Assembly (NCBI RefSeq): GCF_000422425.1
Contig: NZ_AULT01000032.1
Span: 1 to 64,000, forward strand
From: Oceanospirillum beijerinckii DSM 7166
GTDB taxonomy: Bacteria > Pseudomonadota > Gammaproteobacteria > Pseudomonadales > Halomonadaceae
Reading direction: 5' to 3'
Length of the DNA: 64,000 bases
The notes beneath the pieces were generated by a model. It had not been told where the DNA came from. It saw only the letters and a program-made list of their open reading frames with translations, and did no database searches. Shown here in pieces: positions 52,151 through 62,383 of the stretch; position 1 is the stretch's first letter, and each line of letters begins with the position of its first letter. The position numbers and the translations under genes are program-made.

Positions 52151-53452
52151 ATGAAGACCCTAAATGTTAACAGCCTGTGGCCAAGGTCCCACACTGCATT
52201 GGCGTTCTCCGTTGTTTTACTATTGCAGCTCGGTTTGACCGCCTGTACTCCAGGTAATGCCGATGAGAGTAGTGAAACTGAAGGTATGACAGGGCAGATT
52301 CAGTATCATGACCAAAGCTATTATCACCTGGCAAAAAGTGAGCCGGTCATTTTACAGCAAGGTTATCATGTTGAACGCCGCTTCTCTGGTAGCGTCCAGG
52401 TGAAACAGAATGCGGCCATTGGCTTTGAACAGTCCGGTAAAGTTGCAAGCCTTTATTTTGATGAGGGTGATCAGGTGCAGCAGGGTGATTTGCTGGCCGC
52501 TCAGGATACGGAGCTGTTGCAAATGGAGCGGGAAGAGTTGAAGGCTCAGTTTAGTGAAATAGAAGCGGAGCTAAACCTCACCCGTAACAACCTTAAGCGT
52601 TTGACCCAATTAAAGCAGAGTGGCTTTACTTCCACCCAGAGTATTGATGAGCTGGAGGCCCGCCAGAAAGTGCTGTTAGCCAGTCGCTTAAGAGTTAAGG
52701 CTGCACTGGATGCTAACCAGATCCGTATTGAGAAAGCGAATTTATATGCGCCATTTTCTGCCCGTATCAGCCAGCGCCTCCAGGATTCCGGGTCGGTAGT
52801 CAATGCCGGAGTACCGGTGTTTCAGTTACTGCAGTCTGGCAATAGTGAAGTCAAAATTGGTGTGCCGGTACGTTTATTGGATACCATTCTCCAGCAGCAG
52901 GCGGGAGGCCCGAAGCTTGGAAAGGAAACAGGCAAAAAAGATGGATTAGTGCTTGAAATTGATGGTCTGACATATCCGACAACTCTTTTAGCTGCCGGTG
53001 CAGAGGTCCACCCTGTTACCCGCACTGTCGCGTTACGTTTTTCTTTACCTGAAAGTACCCGTCTGGTTAATGGTCAGATGGCGTATCTAACCGTTGCTGA
53101 ACATCATCAGGCACAGGGTTTTTGGTTACCTCTTACTGCCCTGACTGATGGGGTTCGGGGGATGTGGAACCCCTATACTCTGCAACCGGAAACCGAATCA
53201 AGTGTTGATGGGCTGAAACTTTATACCCTGCAAAGTCGTAATATCACTGTACTACATGCCACACAGGAGATGGCCTATGTTTCTGGTGCTTTGGCTGATG
53301 GGGAACGTGTATTAACGGCGGGTTTACAGCGTTTAGTGCCTGGGCAGAAGGTGCGTTTACAGGCGCAGGCCCTTACCAGTGACAAAACAGACCCTACTAA
53401 ACCTTTGAAGATGATCTCTGCTGAACAACATATGGCTGAGGTGAAATCATGA
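52151..53452 (+). CDS. RND efflux membrane-fusion lipoprotein
   Basis: A 433-residue periplasmic adaptor. A signal peptide ends in the lipobox LTAC at about residue 32. The first lipoyl half is AAIGFEQSGKVASLYFDEGD with QQGDLLAAQD. The coiled-coil hairpin spans about residues 120-195, and the second lipoyl half plus beta-barrel follow. It bridges the pump at 53449 and an outer-membrane channel encoded elsewhere. The last codons overlap the pump start (ATGA). Confidence 0.93.
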   Translation: MKTLNVNSLWPRSHTALAFSVVLLLQLGLTACTPGNADESSETEGMTGQIQYHDQSYYHLAKSEPVILQQGYHVERRFSGSVQVKQNAAIGFEQSGKVASLYFDEGDQVQQGDLLAAQDTELLQMEREELKAQFSEIEAELNLTRNNLKRLTQLKQSGFTSTQSIDELEARQKVLLASRLRVKAALDANQIRIEKANLYAPFSARISQRLQDSGSVVNAGVPVFQLLQSGNSEVKIGVPVRLLDTILQQQAGGPKLGKETGKKDGLVLEIDGLTYPTTLLAAGAEVHPVTRTVALRFSLPESTRLVNGQMAYLTVAEHHQAQGFWLPLTALTDGVRGMWNPYTLQPETESSVDGLKLYTLQSRNITVLHATQEMAYVSGALADGERVLTAGLQRLVPGQKVRLQAQALTSDKTDPTKPLKMISAEQHMAEVKS

Positions 53453-56400
53453 TGCGCAGTTTTGTTGCTAATGGTCGTATGTTGGCGTTGGTTATTGTGG
53501 TGTTACTGGTTTCGGGCTTAGGGGCATTAACCACCTTACCCAGAGCAGAAGACCCTCGCATTACTAACCGGGTCGCCAGTGTCGTGACTTATTTTCCCGG
53601 TGCCAGTGCTGAGCGGGTTGAAGCTTTAGTCAGTGAAAAAATTGAGAATAAACTGCGTAAACTGGCAGAGATTAAGCTGCTGACCTCAAGCTCTCGTCCT
53701 AGTATTTCGGTAGTTCGTCTGGAATTAAAGGACTCCATTACTGAGGTTACTCCAGTCTGGTCCCGGGTAAGAGATCTCATTAATGATGTCGCCCCCGAGT
53801 TACCTGCGGGCACCTCGTCACCTTCGCTGGATGATGATCACGGTTATGCTTTTACCACTTTAATCGCACTTAAGTGGCAGGGACCGGGGGCGCTGGATGC
53901 CGCAGTGCTGGGGCGTTATGGTGCGGATCTGCAAAATCAGCTGCGCATTGTGTCAGGAACCGATTTTGTCGAGCTATTTGGTGAGCCGGAAGAGGAGATT
54001 CTCGTCCAGCTGGACCCGGATCTGGCAGGGCGATTACAGCTATCTCCGGCGATGATTGCTCGTAGTATTGGTCAGGCTGATGCCAAAGTCAGTGCTGGTC
54101 AGTTGGTGAATGAACAGAATCAGCTGCAAGTCGAGCTGACCGGAGCGCTGGATTCCGTAGATCGCATACGTCGTATACCGCTGCTAAGCGATAGCAATGG
54201 CTTCTTATTGCGTATTGAGGATCTGGCTGAAGTGCGTCAGGAGCTGAAATGGCCCGCCTCGGAGATGGCTATCGTTGATGGCCAAAGTGCCGTTGTTGTC
54301 GCAGCCCGCATGCTGCCTGAGCGCCGAATCGATCATTGGACGGCAGATGTTAAACAAGCTCTGGCGCAGTTTGAAAGCCGCCTACCCACCAATATCAGTG
54401 CCGAAATCCTATTTGATCAGGAGTCTTACACCTCGACTCGTTTAGGCGAATTGATGGATAACGTTCTGGTGGGTTTTGGTCTGATCGCTTGTGTACTCTT
54501 TTTTACCCTGGGTTGGCGTTCAGCGCTGGTTGTGGCGGTATCACTGCCTTTAACCGTACTATTTACCCTAAGTTGTATGAAATATTATGGCTTACCTATT
54601 CACCAGATGTCGGTGACGGGTTTAGTGGTCGCATTGGGCATTATGGTGGATAACGCCATTGTGATGGCAGACTCGATTCAGCAGCGACGTCAACTGGGTG
54701 AGAAAGCCTTAGATGCGGTGATGAATTCTTTACATCACTTGTGGCTACCGCTCTTAGGTTCAACCTTAACGACTATTCTGGCCTTTATGCCAATAGTGCT
54801 GATGCCGGGACCTGCGGGTGAGTTTGTGGGTGGTATTGCGTTAAGTGTTATCTTTTCTCTGATGGGCTCTTATATTATCTCTCATACCTTGGTTGCGGCC
54901 GTATCCGGGCGTTTTTTACGCAATACAGCTGATCAGGGGCATTGGTATCAGCAAGGGGTGAAGCTGAACTGGTTGAGTCGATTATTTAAACGCTCACTGC
55001 ATCTGACTTTAAGATACCCCAAGATCGCGATTCTGATCGTCTTTTTGCTGCCATTATCTGGTTTTATGGCCGCAAAACAGCTGACAGAGCAGTTTTTTCC
55101 ACCGTCCGACCGGGATATGTTTCAGATTGAGCTTTATATGCCTGCACAAACCAGCATCAGTCAAACTTATCGTATGACTCAGCGTCTGGATCAGATACTG
55201 GCAGATGAAACGGGGATTAAGCAGGTACGTTGGTTTGTAGGTAGTAATGCGCCTTCCTTCTACTACAATCTTGTACCGAATCAGCGTGGTGCACAGAATT
55301 ATGCTCAAGCGATGGTGACAGCTGCCGATTTCCAGGCTGCTAATCGTATGATTCCTGAATTGCAACAGCAGTTGGATGATGCCTTCCCTGAGGCGCAGAT
55401 TTTGGTAAGAACGTTAGAGCAGGGGCCACCGTTTAATGCACCTGTTGAGTTACGCCTGTACGGTCCAAATCTGGACACCTTGAAAACACTAGGTGATCAG
55501 GCCAGACAGGTTCTGGTTGGTACACCGGATGTGATTCATACCCGAGCAACCTTACAGCCGGGCACACCCAAGGTGTGGTTGGATATCAATGAAGATATGG
55601 GGCGTATCAGTGGTTTAAGCCTGACCGGGATCGCTACTCAGTTACAACACAGCTTGCAGGGGGTTACTCAAGGTTCTGTTTTACAGACGACAGAATCGAT
55701 TCCAGTGCGAGTTCGCGTGGGCAATGAGCAGCGCCAGGATCTCTCTGATCTGACAAACCTGAGCCTGACAGTTCCCGGTGTAGAGGGTAATATCCCGCTC
55801 TCAGCACTGGCTAATGCTGAGTTGAGACCCAGCCGGGGAGCGATTCCTCGCCGTAATGGCGAGAGGGTAAACGTTATTGAAGGCTATCTGCGCTCCGGTG
55901 TGCTACCTGCTACAGCACTTGCTCAGTATCAACACCGACTGGAGCAGGCCGGTTTTACTATTCCTGCGGGTTATCGTATGGAGATTGGCGGAGAATCAGC
56001 TAAACGCAATGATGCCGTCGGTAACCTGATGGCCAGCATTGGTGTGATAGCAACATTACTGGTTACAGTGGTGGTGCTGTCGTTTAACTCCTTCCGCATG
56101 AGTATTCTGATCTTTCTGGCAGCATTTCAGTCCGTGGGTTTGGGTTTATTAAGCGTTTACACCTTTAGCTACCCATTTGGTTTCACTGTGATTATTGGCT
56201 TGTTAGGCTTAATGGGCTTGGCCATTAATGCCGCAATTGTAATTTTGGCAGAGTTAAAAGCCGACGCAAAAGCGATTGAGGGAGATCGGGAAGCGATTGT
56301 TCATGCTGTAATGAGCTGTGGTCGTCATATCAGTTCGACGACTATTACTACCGTGGGCGGCTTCCTACCTTTGATTTTGGCAGGCGGTGGGTTCTGGCCA

Positions 56401-56526
56401 CCCTTTGCTGTGGCGATTGCGGGAGGCACTGTTTTGACTACAGTCCTATCGTTTTATTTTGTCCCGGCAGCATTTCGTTTGATGAGCCGTCGAAGAGCTT
56501 TTGAGTTAACCATGGCGACGGCTTAG
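53449..56526 (+). CDS. RND efflux pump inner-membrane transporter
   Basis: A 1025-residue AcrB-superfamily proton antiporter. Twelve helices are in the usual positions, with TM4 carrying the proton-relay Asp in GLVVALGIMVDNAIVMADSI and two large periplasmic domains (about residues 35-330 and 560-860). The N-terminus LTTLPRAEDPRITNRVASV marks the subfamily found with TetR-controlled two-gene operons (no outer-membrane gene). Probably exports organic toxins; a TolC-like partner must be elsewhere. Ends 172 bases before the convergent FKBP gene. Confidence 0.93.
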   Translation: MMRSFVANGRMLALVIVVLLVSGLGALTTLPRAEDPRITNRVASVVTYFPGASAERVEALVSEKIENKLRKLAEIKLLTSSSRPSISVVRLELKDSITEVTPVWSRVRDLINDVAPELPAGTSSPSLDDDHGYAFTTLIALKWQGPGALDAAVLGRYGADLQNQLRIVSGTDFVELFGEPEEEILVQLDPDLAGRLQLSPAMIARSIGQADAKVSAGQLVNEQNQLQVELTGALDSVDRIRRIPLLSDSNGFLLRIEDLAEVRQELKWPASEMAIVDGQSAVVVAARMLPERRIDHWTADVKQALAQFESRLPTNISAEILFDQESYTSTRLGELMDNVLVGFGLIACVLFFTLGWRSALVVAVSLPLTVLFTLSCMKYYGLPIHQMSVTGLVVALGIMVDNAIVMADSIQQRRQLGEKALDAVMNSLHHLWLPLLGSTLTTILAFMPIVLMPGPAGEFVGGIALSVIFSLMGSYIISHTLVAAVSGRFLRNTADQGHWYQQGVKLNWLSRLFKRSLHLTLRYPKIAILIVFLLPLSGFMAAKQLTEQFFPPSDRDMFQIELYMPAQTSISQTYRMTQRLDQILADETGIKQVRWFVGSNAPSFYYNLVPNQRGAQNYAQAMVTAADFQAANRMIPELQQQLDDAFPEAQILVRTLEQGPPFNAPVELRLYGPNLDTLKTLGDQARQVLVGTPDVIHTRATLQPGTPKVWLDINEDMGRISGLSLTGIATQLQHSLQGVTQGSVLQTTESIPVRVRVGNEQRQDLSDLTNLSLTVPGVEGNIPLSALANAELRPSRGAIPRRNGERVNVIEGYLRSGVLPATALAQYQHRLEQAGFTIPAGYRMEIGGESAKRNDAVGNLMASIGVIATLLVTVVVLSFNSFRMSILIFLAAFQSVGLGLLSVYTFSYPFGFTVIIGLLGLMGLAINAAIVILAELKADAKAIEGDREAIVHAVMSCGRHISSTTITTVGGFLPLILAGGGFWPPFAVAIAGGTVLTTVLSFYFVPAAFRLMSRRRAFELTMATA

Positions 56527-56697
56527 CAGATTGAAACGATAATGGTCTATGTCAAAAGGCTTTATATAAAGCGCCGATACTTTCCTGATCGCTCCTGGAG
56601 GCCAGATTGCTCCTGAAGGTGTGATTGTTCTGGAGAGTATCGGCCATGCTTAGCGTGGTATTCAGCCTGGCTAAAGCAACTGCTTGCGGTTCATAAC

Positions 56698-57042
56698 TTA
56701 CTCGCGGTTCATGACTTCCAGTAGCTCAATCTCAAAGATCAGGTTGGAATTTGGGGGAATCATCTCTCCAACCTGGCGTTCGCCGTACCCCAGTTCGGAA
56801 GGAACAAGCAGTTTGCGTTTGCCGCCGACTTTCATACCCAGCAGGCCTTTCACCCAACCTTGAATCACTTTGCGTTGGCTTAATACTGTTTGAAAGGGCT
56901 TATCTTTTTTGTAAGAAGAGTCAAATTCAGTACCATCTTCCAGAAAGCCACGGTAATGCGCTGTGATTAATGCACCGCCTTTTTTTACTTCCGTGCCTTC
57001 ACCCACCACAATATCTTCAATAACTACTTCAGCGTCTGACAT
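56698..57042 (-). CDS. FKBP-type peptidyl-prolyl isomerase
   Basis: A 114-residue cytoplasmic PPIase, starting at MSDAEVVIEDIVVGEGTEV (ATG at 57042); the ORF extends to 57129 but those residues are basic and non-homologous. The FKBP core is GGALITAHYRGFLEDGTEFD then FQTVLSQRKVIQGWVKGLLG, KRKLLVPSELGYGER and IPPNSNLIFEIELLEV. These include the active-site Tyr, Phe, Trp (QGWVKG) and Ile positions of the family. A single-domain folding helper. Confidence 0.92.
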   Translation of the reverse strand: MSDAEVVIEDIVVGEGTEVKKGGALITAHYRGFLEDGTEFDSSYKKDKPFQTVLSQRKVIQGWVKGLLGMKVGGKRKLLVPSELGYGERQVGEMIPPNSNLIFEIELLEVMNRE

Positions 57043-57289
57043 ATCCGTATTACTCTTTGATAACTTTAAGGATCTGTGTAGAAAAGGTCGCAGCTTACGG
57101 TAGTTAAGCCGTAAAGAAAAGGTTGCCATTGATCTTCGTTAACGGGGAAAGCCGAGTCTTCAAATTTTGTGGTGTAATTATCTGTAATAGTAAGTCGTTC
57201 AGTTTTTGCTGATGATTTGGGTAATTATTTGTACTCCTTATCTGCATTGTGCTGGAAATAGGGTTATTTGCTATAAAGGAATTGACTGC

Positions 57290-58717
57290 ATGACTTTAAC
57301 ATCAGCTTCTTCAACCTCTCTACATGATTTTTTCACTGAAAACCTTGAGATTTTATCGGATGTAATCCGCCATGGTTACCAAAAGGGCGCAGTCAGTATT
57401 CCATCGCTGGACCCTTACACTGCTGATACTGAAATCAGTGAGCAGGTATCACTGAAAAAAGTGAATATGTCAGTCAAGATTGGTCAGCCCACGCTATTCG
57501 GACTGGCGACCCTAAAACCAGAATCCAGTGTTCATCTGGATCTGGCTAAGCGCAGCGTTGTTATTGACTTACACTTTTCTAAAATTCAGTTAGCCAGCGA
57601 AGACTTTCATCTGAAAGGCGACTACAAGTTACTGCTGCTAAGACATAATTTAAACTCGGATGGCTCATTTAAGATGACCGCCAAGGATGTGCAGCTTAAG
57701 GTTGCTCTGAGTCTGATGGTATCGGAGAAGAGTCTAGGCGTTACGCTGGTTTCATCAGAATGTGATATTGGTAACCTGGATTTTAAGTTAGAAGACAGTT
57801 ATGCACTGAGTAAATTGTTGCCGCTGTTCAAGTCCCGCTTTGAGGCACTGATTTCGGCTGCAATTGGTTCCAAACTGGCTGATTTCACTAATATTCGTTT
57901 GCAGCAGGCTTGTGAGGAACATGCCGCTGTTTTAGCTAAGTTAGAAGGTTTGTACAAACTGAAAAAACAGCAGGGCCGTACGGAACAACCTCCCCGCTTG
58001 TTACAGGGACTGGATGGCATTGGTCAGTTGCCTTTTCCAATGTTTTGGCAGGTACCAGCGATTGATACTCAGACAGCTCCTAAGATTGATCTAAATGATC
58101 TACTGGAAGAAGCACAAACAGGCGATTTGATTCTGTTTGCCGGTTCTTATCCATCTTCTTTACGCATTCGCCGCCTAACGCAGAGCCGCTATTCCCATGT
58201 GGTAGTGGTGATTAAAGAGCCCGACATTTGTGATGGTAAAGCGTGCATCTGGCAAGCCACTTCCAGTACTCATCAGGGTGTGTTACGGGGTATGGAAGAA
58301 AAATCGGGCATACAGCTTAACTTTTTAGCAGATATGCTGAGAGATTATCGTGATGAGGATGCAAACTCTGTTATTAGTTATCGTAAAGCGGTTCAAACTG
58401 GCACTTCATCAGCGTTAGCACGTGATAATTGGTCGGTTGTAAAAGCCTTTATTGAGCAGATGGATGGCAAACCCTACACCGATGATATGGATGGTTTGTA
58501 TATCATGGGGCTGATGGAAGTGGATAATCCAAAAAAAGATGATTACTTTTGTGCAGGACTGGTGGCTGAAACATTAATGAAAATGCAGCTGCTGGATACT
58601 CCATTTATGCAATATCAATATGCACCGAGGGATTTCTCGGAACTTCAAACCGCATTACCACTTTTACATGGTGTGAAATATAGCGCAGAAACTGTCATAG
58701 AAAACATATCTGACTAA
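57290..58717 (+). CDS. permuted papain-like (YiiX/NlpC-like) protein
   Basis: About 475 residues, starting at the ATG at 57290 behind AAGGA. The N-terminal 280 residues are not recognised (amphipathic, many Leu/Lys). The C-terminal 190 resemble circularly permuted NlpC/P60 (YiiX/YebB-like) amidases: TGDLILFAGSYPSSLRIRRL, catalytic-type His in SRYSHVVVVIKEPD, and Cys in DDYFCAGLVAETLMKMQLL. This order (His before Cys) is the permuted form. No signal peptide. First of three consecutive accessory genes; role unknown. Confidence 0.75.
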   Translation: MTLTSASSTSLHDFFTENLEILSDVIRHGYQKGAVSIPSLDPYTADTEISEQVSLKKVNMSVKIGQPTLFGLATLKPESSVHLDLAKRSVVIDLHFSKIQLASEDFHLKGDYKLLLLRHNLNSDGSFKMTAKDVQLKVALSLMVSEKSLGVTLVSSECDIGNLDFKLEDSYALSKLLPLFKSRFEALISAAIGSKLADFTNIRLQQACEEHAAVLAKLEGLYKLKKQQGRTEQPPRLLQGLDGIGQLPFPMFWQVPAIDTQTAPKIDLNDLLEEAQTGDLILFAGSYPSSLRIRRLTQSRYSHVVVVIKEPDICDGKACIWQATSSTHQGVLRGMEEKSGIQLNFLADMLRDYRDEDANSVISYRKAVQTGTSSALARDNWSVVKAFIEQMDGKPYTDDMDGLYIMGLMEVDNPKKDDYFCAGLVAETLMKMQLLDTPFMQYQYAPRDFSELQTALPLLHGVKYSAETVIENISD

Positions 58718-58930
58718 GCGTTGAAGCACAAAGTTCTGAACAACAACCGTTAGCTACCAATACAAATGTTTTCTGATGTTCAGGGCAGAGAGAATTAAAA
58801 CCCTTTATTTCGTGATATAGCAAAAGCTTTATGAAAAGTTCAGTGCTTTCCAGTTTTGTCTGGAAAGTGCTCTGTATTTTTTATTTATCTATAGCGCAGC
58901 AGGGTTTACTTACAGTTAAAAGGAATTGTT

Positions 58931-60643
58931 GTGGATTTTGATACTCAGCATATATTTGTTTTAGTGGCAGGCACCGTAGACCCTATTTGTCTGACTCCTA
59001 GCAGTATTAAACGCGCATCAAGCTACACCAGTAGTAATAATTATTGGGCCGAAAACACAAAGTTTATAGAAAAGCTAAGAGGTTTATGTGAAACACATGA
59101 GAATCTTGCTCTGTTTGATGCCCATGGTTGGAGTGGCGACAATACTAAAGCAAATAGGGAGATAGCAGGGGCTTATCTTGCAAATCGTCTTTGTGGTAGC
59201 AATGGTGAAGTCGCTTATTATTCAGGCTATCGCAACAGAAAAGTGGCCTTTCACCTTATCGGCCATTCTCATGGTGGTAACGTGCTCAATGAGTTCACAA
59301 AGCGCGCGGCAGTTGCTCCAGAGTGGCCGGAGCAGTGGCAGATAAAAAGCATCACTTACTTGTCTACCCCATTCTTTAACCAGCTGCACCAGCTGGATGA
59401 AAGTCGTTTTGCATCGGACTGCCGTATCATCAATGTGACAAATGACTTTGATTTAACCCAGCGAGTGATTGCCGATTTCTCCATGTATGATCTGGTCTCT
59501 GCCTATAATCTAGTGAAAGATGATGTGCCAACACTGGCCCGGGTAGTCAAGGAATCCAGTGCAGAAGGTATCAAGGCAAAGCTCCTTGGTATTAAGGCTA
59601 AATTGCCTAAAACCAGTGCCTTCAAAATATTCATAAACTACAATGGCTATAAGTTTACAGCCGCGGAAGGCCAAGAGATTTATCAGGATGCCATTGCCAC
59701 CCTATTAGACTGCAAAGCAATCTTGCTAGAACTGAAAGGTTCAGTGGAGAAGCTCAGTCAAACACTTTATTACGCATCAGATGATGTGGTTAAACGATAT
59801 AGTGGAGATATTACCAGGCACTTTATCAATGCGGAGCTCAAGTCTGAGCTGGATCGCCTGATTGATGCGCTCGTTCAGGATATTTCCAATATTATGGAAG
59901 CTATTGATAAGCGTAACAGAAAAGGTGACTACTGTGTTCTGCCTCTGATAGGTGATATTGCAGAAGAGCTGAATCATATTATCGATTTTCTATCCATTGA
60001 TGTAGGCAAGGCATCTGGACCTTTTGTGGACCTTCTATATGCACTGGTTTCCAATCAGATTGAGTATTTTGATAATACTTCGACAACACCTGAGAAACAG
60101 CTGTCAGATAGCTTTAAGTCTCGTTTGTCTAACGTCAATGTAACAGCGTTGGATAGCAAATATTCCGATATTCATTTGGATAGCTTTGTTGCTTTTATAC
60201 AGCACCTGCAACAGGCTGAGCAGGATTATGAGCAGTTGCCTGATCAGAAAAACCTATTAAAGTTATGCATTAATTTATTGGCTCCGCAAACAGAGTTGTC
60301 TGGCTTTACAGCAGGCCTGGAGACCGCTTCTAAGGCTTTGGATGGCATGATAGGTTCCGGCATGCGCCGTTTCCTTGCGCGATCTTTTACTTTATGGGGC
60401 AATATCAAACCTATCAGAAAAATGGCTTACCGCGTGCTTGATCTGACCAAAAGTTATGATCGCATGTTTAAGGAATACAATAGGGAAACCCTAATCTTAA
60501 AGGAAAAAGCCGAATCAGGATCGCTGGCGCATTTTTCCGTGGTATCCCACTCGGTGAGTCGACAGGAGCTGTATCCTGAAGTGGTTCAGCTGCTTGAGCC
60601 TCAGTTTAAAGGCTGTGAGCCTGAAAGGCAGACAGTATCTTGA
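58931..60643 (+). CDS. alpha/beta-hydrolase-like protein with GHSHGG elbow
   Basis: A 570-residue protein; start GTG at 58931 behind AAGGAATT. Residues about 5-190 look like an alpha/beta-hydrolase core: IFVLVAGTVDPICLTP, NLALFDAHGWSGDNTKAN, and the nucleophile elbow VAFHLIGHSHGGNVLNEF (Ser near residue 118). The C-terminal two thirds (about 200-570) are helical and unrecognised. No signal peptide is seen. The Ser elbow and its surroundings resemble lipase/PGAP1-like proteins. Same strand as the papain-like and acidic repeat genes. Confidence 0.65.
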   Translation: MDFDTQHIFVLVAGTVDPICLTPSSIKRASSYTSSNNYWAENTKFIEKLRGLCETHENLALFDAHGWSGDNTKANREIAGAYLANRLCGSNGEVAYYSGYRNRKVAFHLIGHSHGGNVLNEFTKRAAVAPEWPEQWQIKSITYLSTPFFNQLHQLDESRFASDCRIINVTNDFDLTQRVIADFSMYDLVSAYNLVKDDVPTLARVVKESSAEGIKAKLLGIKAKLPKTSAFKIFINYNGYKFTAAEGQEIYQDAIATLLDCKAILLELKGSVEKLSQTLYYASDDVVKRYSGDITRHFINAELKSELDRLIDALVQDISNIMEAIDKRNRKGDYCVLPLIGDIAEELNHIIDFLSIDVGKASGPFVDLLYALVSNQIEYFDNTSTTPEKQLSDSFKSRLSNVNVTALDSKYSDIHLDSFVAFIQHLQQAEQDYEQLPDQKNLLKLCINLLAPQTELSGFTAGLETASKALDGMIGSGMRRFLARSFTLWGNIKPIRKMAYRVLDLTKSYDRMFKEYNRETLILKEKAESGSLAHFSVVSHSVSRQELYPEVVQLLEPQFKGCEPERQTVS

Positions 60644-60925
60644 TAATGCTATCTTGATACAAGCGTGGGATCCTTTGTATCGGCAGGTAGAGCTTAGAAA
60701 AGATTTTAATGTGGAGGCTACATTCCATAAACAAACCAAAAACATCATCTCCAGCAAGATTTTGCCACAATATTTCTGCACTTGAGGGTAAGTGCTCCAC
60801 CTAGACTCTTTACCGACTCAGTCAGATGCTTATTAGGCGACAGGGTGAAGTGCCTACGTGGATTACCTTTAGGCCAGTAATCAAGGTGCTGGCAAAAACA
60901 TGCATAATATCAAGGAAATAGGATC

Positions 60926-62317
60926 ATGATGTTTACCAAAGTTAATAATGTTCAGCCCCTGCCTGCTGAACGAGAAATTGAGCCTGCTACTCTGGATATT
61001 CAGCCGACAGTAGAACCTGCAATTGGACCTGCTATTCCGAGTGCCGAGCCTGTTTCTGAAGAGCCCGCTGCTGCTGGTATTATGGCCGGGGGATGTGTGA
61101 TTTTCCCGGAAGATGATGAGATTCAGGCCCTTTACCAACAGCTGGATGAGATCTTTGGTACACCTGATTTTGATCTGAATGAAGCAGAGCAGAAACAGGT
61201 TGATGCGTTATACGATAAGGTGAACACTTTTTTTGCACCTAATGAAAATGGTGAGTGGGTTGAACTGACAGAAGCTCAGGAAAAAGAAGTCGCTGCTTTG
61301 TATGACCAGATTGACGATATCTACGGCATTGTTAATTACGATGACTTGAGTTCGGAACAGCAGAAGCAAGTCGATAATATCTACGCTGAGCTGGATAAGC
61401 TGTGGGCGGATCAAATTGATATTTTACCAGTCGAGCCGATTGATGAAGAAGTTCAGTCTCTATATGACCGTCTGGATGATATCTTTGGTAGCTATAAACA
61501 GGAACTGACCAAAGAAGAGCAAGTGCAGGTTGATGAGTTGAACACTCAGATTGAAGCGATGCTGTTACCGGACGAAAATGGTAATTGGCCTGAGCTGACT
61601 GAAGCGCAGCAGGAAGAACTGAATGGCCTGTACAAGCAGATTGATAAGGTATACGGCGTCGTATCCTATGATGACCTGTCCGAAGAGTTGCAAGAGGAAG
61701 TAGATGGCATTTACGCACAGCTGGATGCTATTTTCCTGAAAGATGATGGCATGATTTCCATCATGCCTATTCCAGAATTTGATGAAAAAACTCAGGCCCT
61801 GTTTGATGAGTTGGATGAGATCTTTGGCACTCCTGACTTTGATTTGACAGATGTTGAGCAGGCCCAGGTTAATGCCCTGAATCAGCAGATTGATGATCTA
61901 CTAGGTCCTGATGAGAATGGCGATTGGCCTGAGTTGACAGAGCAACAGGAGGCCGAGCTCGATGGCTTGTTTAAGCAGGTTGATAAAATCTATGGCGTTG
62001 TTTCTTATGAAGACCTGACAGCAGAGCAGCAACAACGTGTTGATGAAATCAATGGGGAGCTGAACCCAGAGCCACTGATTGCCATTGAACCCGTAGACAG
62101 CTCATTGATTGATTTAACCTTAATTGATGCTCTCCCTGTCGATTTGGCTGCCGTTTCACCCATTAATGATCAGGCTGTTGAGGGTGGTAACTGGACTGAC
62201 TTTGGTATGTGCGGCTTTGTCGACAATGTTGGTGGCCAGGAGGTTACAGGTAATCAAGTGCTGGAATTAACCGGTTTGGCCGATTTTAGCTTTGAGTTTG
62301 ATTTCGCCGGTTTCTGA
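60926..62317 (+). CDS. acidic tandem-repeat protein, unrecognised
   Basis: A 463-residue, extremely Asp/Glu-rich protein. After a Pro/Glu-rich N-terminus ending GIMAGGCVIF, three repeats of about 110 residues follow (about 66-175, 175-285, 285-390). Each has sub-units of roughly 35-40 residues built on LYxQLDxIFG, then ELTEAQ and QQKQVD. The middle of each unit has an EF-hand-like loop (PDENGNWPELTEAQ, also NENGEWVELTEAQ). The tail LADFSFEFDFAGF ends in Phe, as do some exported or surface proteins. Repeat helices suggest a flexible solenoid or cation-binding structure; function unknown. Confidence 0.7.
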   Translation: MMFTKVNNVQPLPAEREIEPATLDIQPTVEPAIGPAIPSAEPVSEEPAAAGIMAGGCVIFPEDDEIQALYQQLDEIFGTPDFDLNEAEQKQVDALYDKVNTFFAPNENGEWVELTEAQEKEVAALYDQIDDIYGIVNYDDLSSEQQKQVDNIYAELDKLWADQIDILPVEPIDEEVQSLYDRLDDIFGSYKQELTKEEQVQVDELNTQIEAMLLPDENGNWPELTEAQQEELNGLYKQIDKVYGVVSYDDLSEELQEEVDGIYAQLDAIFLKDDGMISIMPIPEFDEKTQALFDELDEIFGTPDFDLTDVEQAQVNALNQQIDDLLGPDENGDWPELTEQQEAELDGLFKQVDKIYGVVSYEDLTAEQQQRVDEINGELNPEPLIAIEPVDSSLIDLTLIDALPVDLAAVSPINDQAVEGGNWTDFGMCGFVDNVGGQEVTGNQVLELTGLADFSFEFDFAGF

Positions 62318-62383
62318 TTTTTCAGATCATCTTATTGGTCAGGCCTTGCAATAAGCAACCTGCCAAACGGATAGAATATAGCT

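Noticed and set aside
48836-60880. Shared ACGTAGGCAC word (about 48875 and inverted near 60858)
   Set aside because: Only about 10 bases match and flanks differ; chance is adequate.
61208-61718. Minus-strand ORFs opposite the acidic repeat gene
   Set aside because: Open only because the sense strand is repetitive and rich in GA codons; no start signals.
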